Positions 18,335-27,584 of a stretch of 64,000 nucleotides of DNA are shown one piece after another. The stretch is taken from assembly GCA_025056305.1 (NCBI GenBank), contig JANWWJ010000038.1:86873-150872 (forward strand). The letters run 5' to 3'. The notes beneath the pieces are model-generated. The model searched no databases. It saw nothing but the letters and a program-made list of their open reading frames with translations, and was not told the DNA's origin. The position numbers and the translations under genes are program-made. The stretch's first letter is position 1; each line of letters opens with the position of its first letter. The stretch is from Chitinophagales bacterium. GTDB taxonomy: Bacteria; Bacteroidota; Bacteroidia; Chitinophagales; UBA10324.

Positions 18335-19060
18335 ATGAGAAAAACTGCTGCTTTACTATCCTTTCTTCTGCCCTTTGCCACGCTGGCTCAGACGGCCGAT
18401 CAGATCATTCAGGAATATCTGAGGGCTATTGGGGGGTTGGAAAAATTAAAAAAAGTGCAAACTGTTAAAATGACTGGAAATTTCGTACAGGGGACATTAA
18501 CCATTCCCATGACATTGTACCAGAAGCGGCCCAACATGCATTTGGTAGAAGTCACGTTTCAGGGCATGACCCAAAAAATTGCTTACGACGGTAAAGAGGC
18601 ATGGTCTATCGATCCGTTTCAGGGGCGCACCGTAGCGGCTAAGTTGGATGCCGACCAAACCAAGCAACAGCGTTTCCAGGCCGACATAGACGGGCCTTTG
18701 GTCGATTATGCCGCCAAGGGCTACAAGGTGGATTATGTGGGTAAAGAAACCATAGACGGTGTGCCGGCGTTTCACTTGCGCCTTACAACGCAGGAGGGAG
18801 ATATCTATGACTATTTCTTTGACGAAGAAACGTATCTTCTGATTAAGGAAAAATCTAATGTAAAAATGCAGGACGGTAGCGTGGAAAGCCAGGAAATAAA
18901 TTTCAGTGATTACAAAGAAATCAATGGGCTGCTCATTCCTCATTCCATGGAAATGGTCGGCGAGTTTCAGGGGCAGAAGTTTTCCAGCTATATCAACATA
19001 GAATCCGTAGTCCACAACGTGCCGTTGGACGAATCCATGTTCCGCATGCCGGAAAAATGA
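18335..19060 (+). CDS. LolA/LolB-fold outer membrane lipoprotein-sorting-like protein
   Basis: A 241-residue secreted protein with a signal peptide (MRKTAALLSFLLPFATLAQ). The rest has the pattern of Bacteroidota periplasmic proteins with a LolA/LolB-like half-barrel: IIQEYLRAIGGLEKLKKVQTVKMTG, then KRPNMHLVEVTFQG, AYDGKEAWSIDPF, and YDYFFDEETYLLIKEK. LolA carries lipoproteins, but many such homologues are of unknown role. The ATG at 18335 starts the signal peptide. The last codons overlap the start of the next gene (ATGA), so the pair is probably translationally coupled. Confidence 0.75.
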   Translation: MRKTAALLSFLLPFATLAQTADQIIQEYLRAIGGLEKLKKVQTVKMTGNFVQGTLTIPMTLYQKRPNMHLVEVTFQGMTQKIAYDGKEAWSIDPFQGRTVAAKLDADQTKQQRFQADIDGPLVDYAAKGYKVDYVGKETIDGVPAFHLRLTTQEGDIYDYFFDEETYLLIKEKSNVKMQDGSVESQEINFSDYKEINGLLIPHSMEMVGEFQGQKFSSYINIESVVHNVPLDESMFRMPEK

Positions 19061-22000
19061 ACCTGTCCTTTTTCCGCTGCTGCAATACCATGTCGTGGAG
19101 CATAAATACCGTCAGCTGCCTGTGGTGGTGTTTCATTGTGCCACCCGCTGCGGCTCAGTACGTAGATCCTGCCCTGTTGGGCGACATCCGCTTTCGCAAC
19201 ATCGGGCCGGCCGTCATGAGTGGGCGGGTGGCCTGTCTGGACGTGGTGGCGGCAGATGGTAAAACCATTTATGTTGGGGCAGCCAGTGGTGGGGTATGGA
19301 AATCAGATGACTTCGGCGTAACCTTCAAGCCGGTCTTTGATAAATACCCCCAGTCTATCGGCGCCATTACCATTGATCAGCGCCACCCCGATACCGTTTG
19401 GGTAGGCACCGGTGAAGGGTGGGTTCGAAACAGCGTTTCTATCGGCACCGGCATATACGTGACTACCGACGGAGGCTTGAGCTGGAAGCATCGGGGACTG
19501 GACAGTACGGAGCGGATTGCACGCATCATCATACATCCGCAAAATCCTAATATCATCTATGTCGCTGCTCTGGGCGCGCTATGGGCCGATAGCCCCCACC
19601 GCGGCGTGTATCAATCCACCGACGGCGGAAGCACATGGCAGCGCATGTTCTATGTAGATGAAAAAACCGGCTGCGCTGACTTGGCTATGGATCCTTCTGA
19701 TCCCAACGTGCTTTACGCGGCCATGTGGCAATTTCGTCGAAAGCCATACCATTTTCAGTCGGGTGGGCCAGGCAGTGCGCTCTATAAAACTACCGACGGC
19801 GGCCGCACCTGGCGTAAGCTCACGGTTGGTTTGCCTCAGGGAGAACTCGGCCGCATCGGCATTGCTGTTTCACCCGTAAGGCCCAACATTGTTTTTGCCA
19901 GCGTGGAATACGAGCAGTCCGCCATTTTCCGCTCGTCAGATAAGGGTGAAAGCTGGCAACGGCGGGGCACACACCTGAACGTCATCGAGCGGCCCTTTTA
20001 TTTTCAACGTTTATGGTGCGATCCGGTTGACACCAACACCATTTATAAAGCGGGCTTCAATCTCATCATCTCACGCGATGGCGGATTGTCGTTTACGACC
20101 ATCGGCGGCGGACATGGCGACGACCACGACCTGTGGACCAATCCCCGCAACCCCGACCAGCTCGTCATCGGTACCGATGGAGGGGTGTATATCTCTAACA
20201 ACAAAGGCGGCAGTTACTATTTGTGTCGTAGCCTTCCGATAGCACAATTCTATCGCATCAGTTATGATATGGAAAATCCATATAATATCTATGGAGGCTT
20301 ACAGGACAACATGAGCTGGTATGGCCCATCGAGAACCAACACATCGGGCATCCTTTCCAAGCACTGGACCCCCTTTAGCTATGGCGACGGCTTTTGGTCG
20401 TTTGTGGACCCTTCCGATCCAAACATTGCCTACACCGAAATTCAAGGTGGTGTCCTGTACCGGTACGATAAACGGACAAAGATTTTAAAAGAGTTGACCC
20501 CCGCTGCACCGCCAGGAGAGCCCCGATATCGTTTCAATTGGAACACCCCTTTTTTGCCCAGTCGGCACAACCCGAAGAAGCTCTTTTTGGGTAGTCAATA
20601 TGTTTTGGTGTCATATGATAGGGGGGAGAGTTGGAAACGCATTTCCCCGGATCTAACCACCAACAAACCGGAGTTTCAGCAGCAGGCAGCTTCGGGAGGT
20701 GTTACACTCGATAATTCAGCTGCGGAAAACTATTGCTCTTTATTCTACATTGCCGAATCACCGCTCGACAGCAACATCATCTGGGCGGGAAGCGATGATG
20801 GTCAGCTTCACCTCACGCGCGATGGCGGCCAAACGTGGATCAACCTCAGCAGAAATTGGGCGAACCTGCCACCATATCCTTGGATTACGTGCATTGAACC
20901 CAGTCGCCATCAAATTGCTACGGCTTATGTAACGTTGGACTATCACATGTGGGGAAACATGAAGCCTTACGTGCTCAAAACAGAAGATTGGGGCCAGACG
21001 TGGACATTAATCAGCAATGATTCTATTAAGGGTTTTTGTCATATAATTCGTGAAGATCTTGTCAATCCCAATTTGCTTTTCGTAGGTACTGAGCTGGGTC
21101 TATTTTTCAGTATTGACAGGGGAAAAAATTGGTCGGGATTCAACCATCAGCAGAACCTGCCGCCCGTGCCGGTTCGCGACCTGGCCATCCATCCGCGTGA
21201 TCAGGAGCTGATCGTAGGAACACACGGCCGGGGCATCTATATCCTGGATAAATTGGAATTGAGTCTGTTGCGGCAGCTGACGCATTCTTTGTTTGAACAA
21301 AAGATTGCGATACTGGCCGTAGCCGACCATGAAGTATCCCTTAGAGGAATTGATTTTTCCTACATGAGTGAAGACGAGTTCAGTGGCACTAACCCTTCAA
21401 CCGATGCACGTATTGCTTATTACCTCAAAGACCGGCAATTGGTTGGAGAGGTACGCATTGAAACGCTCGACAGCTCAGGTGCTGTAGTCAATCATGTCCC
21501 CGGTGGGAAACGCAAAGGCATCAATATTGTAACCATACCAACCAGTTACAAGCCGCCGCAGGTACCGCCGGCACCTCGACTGGCACCGGCAGCCATAGCT
21601 GGTCCTCGCTTGCCGGAAGGTACTTACCGGGCTCGCCTCATCCGGCATAAAGACACTTTTTATGTAACCTTTCGCATTTATCTGCCCATTCAGGCACCTT
21701 ATACGTCCAGTGAGCGAGCCTTGCGGCATCAAGCCTTGATGACATGCTACAACCTGTTTGATGACCTCAGCTACACCGTGCACAGCGTTTTGGCTTTGCA
21801 AGAACACATCAAGCAGTTGCAGAACGAGGCGCGCAGCACTGCTGCGTTAAAAAAGAAATTGTTGGTCTTTGAAAAAGAGTTGGATGCTTTGCACAGTACC
21901 TTGGTCAACCGTGCAGAAGGGGTCGTACAAAGTGAAAACGCCAACCGTGTACGGGAAAATCTTTCCGACACCTATGGTATGATCCTGGGCTACGAAGGTC

Positions 22001-22179
22001 CACCCGGATCAAATACTTTAGAGCGTGTGGCAACACTCAAAGCAGAGGTAGCTGCTGCCGAGCACAAGCTGCAGCAGTTGTTGAACCGTTACCTTCCGGA
22101 CATCAACAAAGAGCTTAAACGTGCCGGTTTACCCCTCATGCAGCGGATCACACCAAACAAGCCATCCAACATCAAATAG
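19057..22179 (+). CDS. Large secreted BNR/VPS10-type beta-propeller protein
   Basis: A 1040-residue exported protein with a signal peptide ending near PPAAAQ. Many BNR/Asp-box repeats follow: GGVWKSDDFG, YVTTDGGLSW, YQSTDGGSTW, YKTTDGGRTW, FRSSDKGESW, LTRDGGQTW, FSIDRGKNWSG. This is the sortilin/VPS10-like ten-blade propeller pattern found in many Bacteroidota proteins labelled glycosyl hydrolase or sialidase-like. About 250 C-terminal residues form a beta domain (LPEGTYRARL) then an alpha-helical/coiled-coil tail. No catalytic residues can be assigned, and no T9SS sorting domain is visible. The start shares ATGA with the upstream LolA-like gene. Confidence 0.8.
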   Translation: MNLSFFRCCNTMSWSINTVSCLWWCFIVPPAAAQYVDPALLGDIRFRNIGPAVMSGRVACLDVVAADGKTIYVGAASGGVWKSDDFGVTFKPVFDKYPQSIGAITIDQRHPDTVWVGTGEGWVRNSVSIGTGIYVTTDGGLSWKHRGLDSTERIARIIIHPQNPNIIYVAALGALWADSPHRGVYQSTDGGSTWQRMFYVDEKTGCADLAMDPSDPNVLYAAMWQFRRKPYHFQSGGPGSALYKTTDGGRTWRKLTVGLPQGELGRIGIAVSPVRPNIVFASVEYEQSAIFRSSDKGESWQRRGTHLNVIERPFYFQRLWCDPVDTNTIYKAGFNLIISRDGGLSFTTIGGGHGDDHDLWTNPRNPDQLVIGTDGGVYISNNKGGSYYLCRSLPIAQFYRISYDMENPYNIYGGLQDNMSWYGPSRTNTSGILSKHWTPFSYGDGFWSFVDPSDPNIAYTEIQGGVLYRYDKRTKILKELTPAAPPGEPRYRFNWNTPFLPSRHNPKKLFLGSQYVLVSYDRGESWKRISPDLTTNKPEFQQQAASGGVTLDNSAAENYCSLFYIAESPLDSNIIWAGSDDGQLHLTRDGGQTWINLSRNWANLPPYPWITCIEPSRHQIATAYVTLDYHMWGNMKPYVLKTEDWGQTWTLISNDSIKGFCHIIREDLVNPNLLFVGTELGLFFSIDRGKNWSGFNHQQNLPPVPVRDLAIHPRDQELIVGTHGRGIYILDKLELSLLRQLTHSLFEQKIAILAVADHEVSLRGIDFSYMSEDEFSGTNPSTDARIAYYLKDRQLVGEVRIETLDSSGAVVNHVPGGKRKGINIVTIPTSYKPPQVPPAPRLAPAAIAGPRLPEGTYRARLIRHKDTFYVTFRIYLPIQAPYTSSERALRHQALMTCYNLFDDLSYTVHSVLALQEHIKQLQNEARSTAALKKKLLVFEKELDALHSTLVNRAEGVVQSENANRVRENLSDTYGMILGYEGPPGSNTLERVATLKAEVAAAEHKLQQLLNRYLPDINKELKRAGLPLMQRITPNKPSNIK

Positions 22180-22223
22180 TTCCTTTTTTAATTTATCGTG
22201 TAACTTGCCAGAAAAAATTTAAT

Positions 22224-23213
22224 ATGCCCAGCCGACGCAAATTTTTACGCCAAACGGCGCTGGCCGCAGGCAGCGGATTGTTGGCTGCTGCTTGGGATGC
22301 GAAGCAGGCGATAGCGCAAGTTGCTCAAAGCACTTCACCACAAGACCACATCGTTTTGTCTACATGGGACTTTGGGCTTAAAGCCAACCGAAAGGCCATG
22401 GAAATTTTAATGTCGGGAGGCCGTCTGCTGGACGCTGTAGAAGAGGGGGTCAAGGTAGTCGAGGCTGATCCTCAAAGCACTTCAGTGGGGCTTAACGGCT
22501 ATCCCGACCGCGACGGCTACGTCACGCTGGATGCCTGCATCATGGATGAGGAAGGCAATGCCGGATCCGTCACCTACCTGCAGTATATTGAACATCCGGT
22601 AAGTGTGGCAAGATTAATTATGGAAAAAACTCCTCATGTAATGTTATCAGGCCGGGGAGCTTTGCGCTTTGCACTCGATCATGGGTTCAAGATGAAAAAG
22701 GGCCTTAGCCCGCAGGCACGAGAAGCATGGGAAGCCTGGAAAAAGAAAACCGGATATGTGCCCAGGCCTGTCTCGGGCGATCACGACACCATAGGTCTTA
22801 TTGCCCGCTCTGCCGACGGAAAACTGGCCGGTGCCTGCACCACCAGCGGCTTAGCCTTTAAAATGCACGGCCGGGTTGGTGATTCGCCCATCATCGGTGC
22901 CGGCCTTTACGTGGATCCTTTGGTAGGCGCCGCCACAGCTACCGGAGTAGGCGAGTACGTCATCCGCATCTGCGGGTCGCATACCATCGTGGAATTGATG
23001 CGGCAGGGCGTGCCGCCTCAACAGGCTTGCCTGGAAGCACTAAAGCGCATTGTCGTGCGGCACAAAAAACTGGACAACGTTCAAGTAGGCTTTTTGGCAC
23101 TACATCGCACCGGCGCCTATGGCGCTTATGCCTTGAGGCCAGGGTTCCAATATGCGCTTTCCGTAGGTGCCAGCCACGAACTACACGCAGCACCGTTCAT
23201 GTTTGACGAATAG
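22224..23213 (+). CDS. Tat-exported glycosylasparaginase (Ntn-hydrolase)
   Basis: A 329-residue N-terminal-nucleophile hydrolase of the N4-(beta-N-acetylglucosaminyl)-L-asparaginase family. The N-terminus MPSRRKFLRQTALAAGSGLLAAA is a twin-arginine signal, so the folded enzyme is exported. The autocleavage site is in SGDHDTIGLIA: cleavage before Thr frees the catalytic N-terminal threonine. GACTTSGLAFKMHGRVGDSPIIGAGLYV is the substrate-binding core. Family members cleave GlcNAc from asparagine or hydrolyse isoaspartyl peptides. It converges on the permease gene with a 9-base gap. Confidence 0.9.
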   Translation: MPSRRKFLRQTALAAGSGLLAAAWDAKQAIAQVAQSTSPQDHIVLSTWDFGLKANRKAMEILMSGGRLLDAVEEGVKVVEADPQSTSVGLNGYPDRDGYVTLDACIMDEEGNAGSVTYLQYIEHPVSVARLIMEKTPHVMLSGRGALRFALDHGFKMKKGLSPQAREAWEAWKKKTGYVPRPVSGDHDTIGLIARSADGKLAGACTTSGLAFKMHGRVGDSPIIGAGLYVDPLVGAATATGVGEYVIRICGSHTIVELMRQGVPPQQACLEALKRIVVRHKKLDNVQVGFLALHRTGAYGAYALRPGFQYALSVGASHELHAAPFMFDE

Positions 23214-23222
23214 AAAACTAAC

Positions 23223-24551
23223 TCAACCAGGGGTCATTAGCTTCCTGAGCAATAAATAGATAGGATATCCTAATACCAACAATGCTGCGCCCACAAGGCT
23301 ATTTGTAGGATCGCTGATCACAATGCTGATCGTGACACCGACTTGCATGGCAATGAATACGGATGGAATCCAGGGATACCAGCGAATGCGATAGCCTTCC
23401 TGGTCGTCGCCCACATTTCTTTTGCGGAGAATAAAAATGCTGTAGGCAGCAAAAGCCAGGGCCAGCGTATCGTTGAACATTACGTAGTTGAGAAGGTTGT
23501 CATAATTCTGCAAAAGCAGAAACATGGCCACAACGAGGATGCAAAAAAACGCCAACGTAAATTCCTGTACCTGCTTTCGTTGATGGACGTGATGAAAACG
23601 CATGGGCAAAACACCCTCTTGGGCCATTGCATAAAACACGCGAGGAACAAACAGCAGGGCAGCGTTCACATAGCCCAATACAGAGAGGAAAATGGCAATT
23701 CCGGCAAAGGCGCTGCCTGCATCGCCCATCATCCGACGGGCCAGCGCCTCGGCGACCAGGGGAGCTTGTTTTAGCTGCTCGAATCCCAAAACATACACAT
23801 AAGTAAAATTTATTAATAGATACAAGGCTACGACGATCAACATGGCCAGCAAGATGCCGCGCGGTATGGTTCGGTGCGGGCAATGGGCATCGGCACCAAG
23901 ATTGGCGGTGTTTTGGTATCCCCCGTAACTAAAATAAACGCCCACCAACGCTGTGCCTACTGCCAAAAACCACGTTTTTGGGTCGGCAGACGTATAGGAA
24001 AGGTTGGTTGGCATATGGGATTCCGGTGAGGCCAGCACCAGAGCACTGATCAAGACAAGCACCAATACGATTTTGACCAGGCTCAGCAAGTTTTGGGTCA
24101 TGCTTCCAGCCTTAATGCCCAAATAGTTAATTGTGAAAAGCACCCCAATCACCCCTACGAACATGATCTTTTCCGAGGCGGGTTGCTGTAGCTGAACAGG
24201 AAGTATTACGGGCGCCAGGTATTGAACACCAGTAAACGTGACGGCAGCCACAGCACCAGCCGTGAGCAAGATGTACGTCCAGATCAGCATGAAAGCCAAG
24301 GCCGGTGAATAGCACAGCGAAAAAATGCGGTAGAACCCTCCGGCCACCGGCAGCCTTGACCCGATTTCAGCGAACGTCAATGCCCCACAAAAGGCCACGA
24401 GGCCCCCAACCACCCATACGAGAAAGAAGTTAAACGCATTGCCTGCTTGTTGGGCTACGATGGCAGGATTGCGAAAAATGCCAATACCAATGACCATACT
24501 AACCACAATCATGGTCACATCAAACAACTTCAAGGTTGGCCGGATGGTCAT
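23223..24551 (-). CDS. APC-family amino acid permease
   Basis: A 442-residue integral membrane protein with about 12 helices. It starts TLKLFDVTMIVVSMVIGIGIFRNPAIVA, the GIGIF stretch being the substrate-binding first helix of APC/LAT-type transporters. Other marks are EIGSRLPVAGGFYRI and FSYGGYQNTANLGAD. The ATG at 24551 sits before helix 1; the frame is open to 24632 but that overlaps proS. The gene follows proS by 23 bases, so both may share a transcript. The substrate is not known. Confidence 0.88.
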   Translation of the reverse strand: MTIRPTLKLFDVTMIVVSMVIGIGIFRNPAIVAQQAGNAFNFFLVWVVGGLVAFCGALTFAEIGSRLPVAGGFYRIFSLCYSPALAFMLIWTYILLTAGAVAAVTFTGVQYLAPVILPVQLQQPASEKIMFVGVIGVLFTINYLGIKAGSMTQNLLSLVKIVLVLVLISALVLASPESHMPTNLSYTSADPKTWFLAVGTALVGVYFSYGGYQNTANLGADAHCPHRTIPRGILLAMLIVVALYLLINFTYVYVLGFEQLKQAPLVAEALARRMMGDAGSAFAGIAIFLSVLGYVNAALLFVPRVFYAMAQEGVLPMRFHHVHQRKQVQEFTLAFFCILVVAMFLLLQNYDNLLNYVMFNDTLALAFAAYSIFILRKRNVGDDQEGYRIRWYPWIPSVFIAMQVGVTISIVISDPTNSLVGAALLVLGYPIYLLLRKLMTPG

Positions 24552-24574
24552 GGGATATCTACTCAGCGAACCGT

Positions 24575-26083
24575 TTAATAGGCAATGGCAAACCAAGCCT
24601 GAAGGTGCGATGGCTTGCCGCTGTAAATGCATTTGCCGGGCACCGGTTGCTGATCGAGAGGAATGCAGCGAATGGTCGCTTTGGTTTCTTCTTTGATAGC
24701 CAGTTCGGTTTCGGTAGTGCCATCCCAGTGGGCTACAATGAAGCCTCCTTTTTCTGTAAGCACTTTTTTGAATTCGTCGTAAGATTGAACGTAGGTGGTA
24801 TGCGCTTCACGAAATTGCAAGACTCGCCGGTACATATTATGATGAATGTCATCTAACAAAGTTTGGATGCGCGTGCTCAGCCCCTCCATCGGCACAATTT
24901 CCTTGGTCAAGGTATCGCGACGTGCCAGCTCTACGGTGTTTTGTTCTAAGTCTCTGGGACCTATGGCTATGCGCAACGGCACGCCTCGCAATTCATATTC
25001 GGTGAACTTCCATCCCGGCTTTTGTTGGGGGTCGTCGTCGACACGCACGCGTATTTGATGAGCCGTCAACTCCGATTTCAGGCGGTGGGCAACCTGGCTG
25101 ATTTGCTCCAGCTGCTGCGAACTTCGGGCAATGGGAATGATGACCAGTTGGATGGGAGCCACCCGCGGCGGCAAAATCAATCCGTGGTCATCGCCGTGCG
25201 CCATAATAATGGTGCCTATAAGTCGGGTAGACACACCCCACGACGTGGCCCATACATACTCTTGCTGATTGTTTCGATTGGTAAAGGTTACGTCGAAAGC
25301 CTTGGCAAAATTCTGACCTAAGAAATGGGAAGTGCCGGCCTGAATGGCCTTACCATCCTGAACCAATACTTCGATGCAGTAGGTGTCTTCCGCTCCGGCA
25401 AACCGTTCGGCAGCGGTCTTGACACCTTTAAGCACCGGCAAAGCCAGCCAATGCTCGGCAAAGTCGGCGTAAACGTGCAACATGCGGCGAGCTTCTTCTA
25501 TGGCTTCTTCGCGTGTGGCATGTGCGGTATGCCCTTCTTGCCACAAAAACTCGGTGGTGCGCAAAAACAGGCGCGTGCGCATCTCCCAGCGCACAATGTT
25601 GGCCCACTGGTTGATCAGCAAGGGCAGGTCACGGTACGAACGAATCCAACTCTTGAATGTGTTCCAAATCACCGCTTCAGAGGTGGGCCGTACCACAAGT
25701 TCTTCTTCCAGTTTTGCTTCCGGATCTACCATTAGCTTGCCCTTATGCTGCGGATCGTTTTTTAGCCGATAATGGGTTACAACGGCACATTCTTTTGCAA
25801 AGCCTTCTGCATGGCCTTCTTCTTTTTCGAGGAAACTTTTAGGAACAAACAGCGGGAAGTAAGCATTTTGGTGTCCTGTTTCTTTGAACATTTGGTCCAG
25901 TTGCCTTTGTATGTTTTCCCATAATGCATAGCCATAGGGCTTGATAACCATGCAACCACGAACGGCGGAGTAATCGGCCAGCCCACTTTTCAGTACCAGA
26001 TCGTTGTACCATTGGGCGTAATCTTTCGCACGGGGTGTAACCGACTTTATTTCAAATTCTTTGTTGGCAGATCGTTCGCTCAT
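24575..26083 (-). CDS. proS: Prolyl-tRNA synthetase (archaeal/eukaryal type)
   Basis: Charges tRNA-Pro with proline. The 502-residue protein is the short class II form without the bacterial editing insert. Motifs: [55 protein letters not shown] (motif 2), [18 protein letters not shown], and the anticodon-binding part with [10 protein letters not shown] and the C-terminal [19 protein letters not shown]. This type is normal in Bacteroidota. The ATG at 26083 gives [11 protein letters not shown] and fits the family. Confidence 0.96.
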   Translation of the reverse strand: MSERSANKEFEIKSVTPRAKDYAQWYNDLVLKSGLADYSAVRGCMVIKPYGYALWENIQRQLDQMFKETGHQNAYFPLFVPKSFLEKEEGHAEGFAKECAVVTHYRLKNDPQHKGKLMVDPEAKLEEELVVRPTSEAVIWNTFKSWIRSYRDLPLLINQWANIVRWEMRTRLFLRTTEFLWQEGHTAHATREEAIEEARRMLHVYADFAEHWLALPVLKGVKTAAERFAGAEDTYCIEVLVQDGKAIQAGTSHFLGQNFAKAFDVTFTNRNNQQEYVWATSWGVSTRLIGTIIMAHGDDHGLILPPRVAPIQLVIIPIARSSQQLEQISQVAHRLKSELTAHQIRVRVDDDPQQKPGWKFTEYELRGVPLRIAIGPRDLEQNTVELARRDTLTKEIVPMEGLSTRIQTLLDDIHHNMYRRVLQFREAHTTYVQSYDEFKKVLTEKGGFIVAHWDGTTETELAIKEETKATIRCIPLDQQPVPGKCIYSGKPSHLQAWFAIAY

Positions 26084-26184
26084 GGCTTATTTTGGCATGA
26101 AGATTGAACTTTCTGGGTGAAAATACCTGAAAAATTCAACGAACGTAAAATTGAACGGATTGCTCACCTAAAAACAGTCGGGTT

Positions 26185-27549
26185 ATGAAGCCGTTGCTTT
26201 CCCTCCTTGCAGTAGCGCTGATCGCAGCCTCTTGTTCTACAAGTCAAAAAAGTGCACGCGTCGCTAGCGACGATGTTTACATCAGTAAGTCCACACCAAG
26301 CGGCACACCGGCTCAAACCCAGCAGCCCGGTGCCAAAGGTGATTACCCCGACAACAGCAGTAAGCCCTCGAATGAGTCTGAAAACCGCTCGGCTCAGCCC
26401 GACTACAGCTACTCAGAACACTACACCGACGAACAAGGAAACACTTATATAACCAACAACTACTATTATGGCGACAATTACGACTTCTACGACAGTTACA
26501 CTGCTCGTTTAAGCCGATGGTACGATCCATATTGTGGTTTTAGCTATTTCAGTCCATTCTACACCGGATGGTACTGGGGATTTCCGGTTTATTACACACC
26601 TGGCTTTTATGTAAGCATAGGATGGGGCTGGTACAGGCCGTGGTATGATCCATGGTATTTTTCATGGTATTATCCTCCCGTATGGTATAATCCGTGGTTT
26701 TATGATCCGTGGTATTCGCCGTGGGGATGGTATCCTTATTGGGCCTATGGATATCCCTATTATGGTAGTTATTGGAGCGGGTATTGGCATGGGTACTATC
26801 ACGGATGGAATGATGCTTTAGGTTGGGGTTCCGGCCGCTACTATTATGGTCCCCGAGGCTCTTCATCGGACAATGTGCCGGGGAGCAGTGGCATCGGTCG
26901 GCAGTACCGTTTAGGAGGTGACAACACGGTAACAGCCAGTGCCGTAACCCCGATAAACCGAACCATTCAGCGCCCAACACCGGTGCGTACACGCAGTGTC
27001 GAGCATGTGGTACCGGCTATTCAAGGAAAGCCCATCCGAGACCTGAGCACGCCTGATCGTGGGGTACCTTATAGAGGAAACGATGATATACGTCTGCCTG
27101 ACCGTAAAGGGCCGGATATGGTTCCGAATAAACCTCAGGGCGACGACAAGTTTCCTGTAAGTCCGTCGCGGCCACGGCCCGAGGGCGGCAAGGTGCCCGA
27201 CGGAAAGTCGGGACCTCAAAAACCAGGCTTCGACCGCCCTGTTCCTCAGGGTGCTGAGCCGCAAGGGCGGCCGCGCTCGAACAATGCACTTCCACCCAAA
27301 GGTATGGGTCAACTCTTTGAGCCCTGGCAACTCGACAAGCAACTGAGCACGCCAAGCGAAAAAAAGCGCGGGGGGATGGATCGTGAAGAAAGCGGTACGC
27401 GAGTGAAGCAGCAAGAAGGGTTCAGGTTCAGTAGCGATCGGGAAACCAGCAACACACGCCATGAGGGACGTGTAAGCGAAGGAAACCGCAGTTCAAGCAG
27501 CAGCTCTGCCGGTCGCCCGTCCGGTAATTCGTCGCGGCCGCCTCGTTAA
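26185..27549 (+). CDS. Tyr/Trp-rich low-complexity lipoprotein
   Basis: A 454-residue lipoprotein of unknown function. The signal MKPLLSLLAVALIAAS ends at Cys17. After a polar stretch (residues ~30-85) comes an unusual block at about 88-220 built of Tyr, Trp, Gly, Pro and Phe (WYDPWYFSWYYPP, YNPWFYDPWYSPWGWYPYW). From ~220 the tail is basic and rich in Arg, Pro, Ser and Gly and ends in a Ser run plus SRPPR. Similar aromatic-rich lipoproteins occur in Bacteroidota, but I know no assigned role. Composition favours a surface or matrix structural protein. Confidence 0.75.
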   Translation: MKPLLSLLAVALIAASCSTSQKSARVASDDVYISKSTPSGTPAQTQQPGAKGDYPDNSSKPSNESENRSAQPDYSYSEHYTDEQGNTYITNNYYYGDNYDFYDSYTARLSRWYDPYCGFSYFSPFYTGWYWGFPVYYTPGFYVSIGWGWYRPWYDPWYFSWYYPPVWYNPWFYDPWYSPWGWYPYWAYGYPYYGSYWSGYWHGYYHGWNDALGWGSGRYYYGPRGSSSDNVPGSSGIGRQYRLGGDNTVTASAVTPINRTIQRPTPVRTRSVEHVVPAIQGKPIRDLSTPDRGVPYRGNDDIRLPDRKGPDMVPNKPQGDDKFPVSPSRPRPEGGKVPDGKSGPQKPGFDRPVPQGAEPQGRPRSNNALPPKGMGQLFEPWQLDKQLSTPSEKKRGGMDREESGTRVKQQEGFRFSSDRETSNTRHEGRVSEGNRSSSSSSAGRPSGNSSRPPR

Positions 27550-27584
27550 TCTGATTAATTAATAAAAAATTAAATTTTAAAGTC

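Noticed and set aside
22201..22208. TAACTTGC ahead of the glycosylasparaginase gene as a -7 box.
   Set aside because: Two mismatches to TAnnTTTG and no supporting -33; not better than chance.
26640..26850. Apparent short DNA repeat (tgg-tat-gat-cc-tgg units).
   Set aside because: The units are irregular codon repeats of the Tyr/Trp block in a coding frame, not a CRISPR array or a tandem repeat with a fixed period.
26549..27462. Minus-strand open frames inside the aromatic-rich lipoprotein gene.
   Set aside because: They arise from the biased composition (Tyr/Trp and Arg/Pro codons) read backwards; no start, promoter or family signal.
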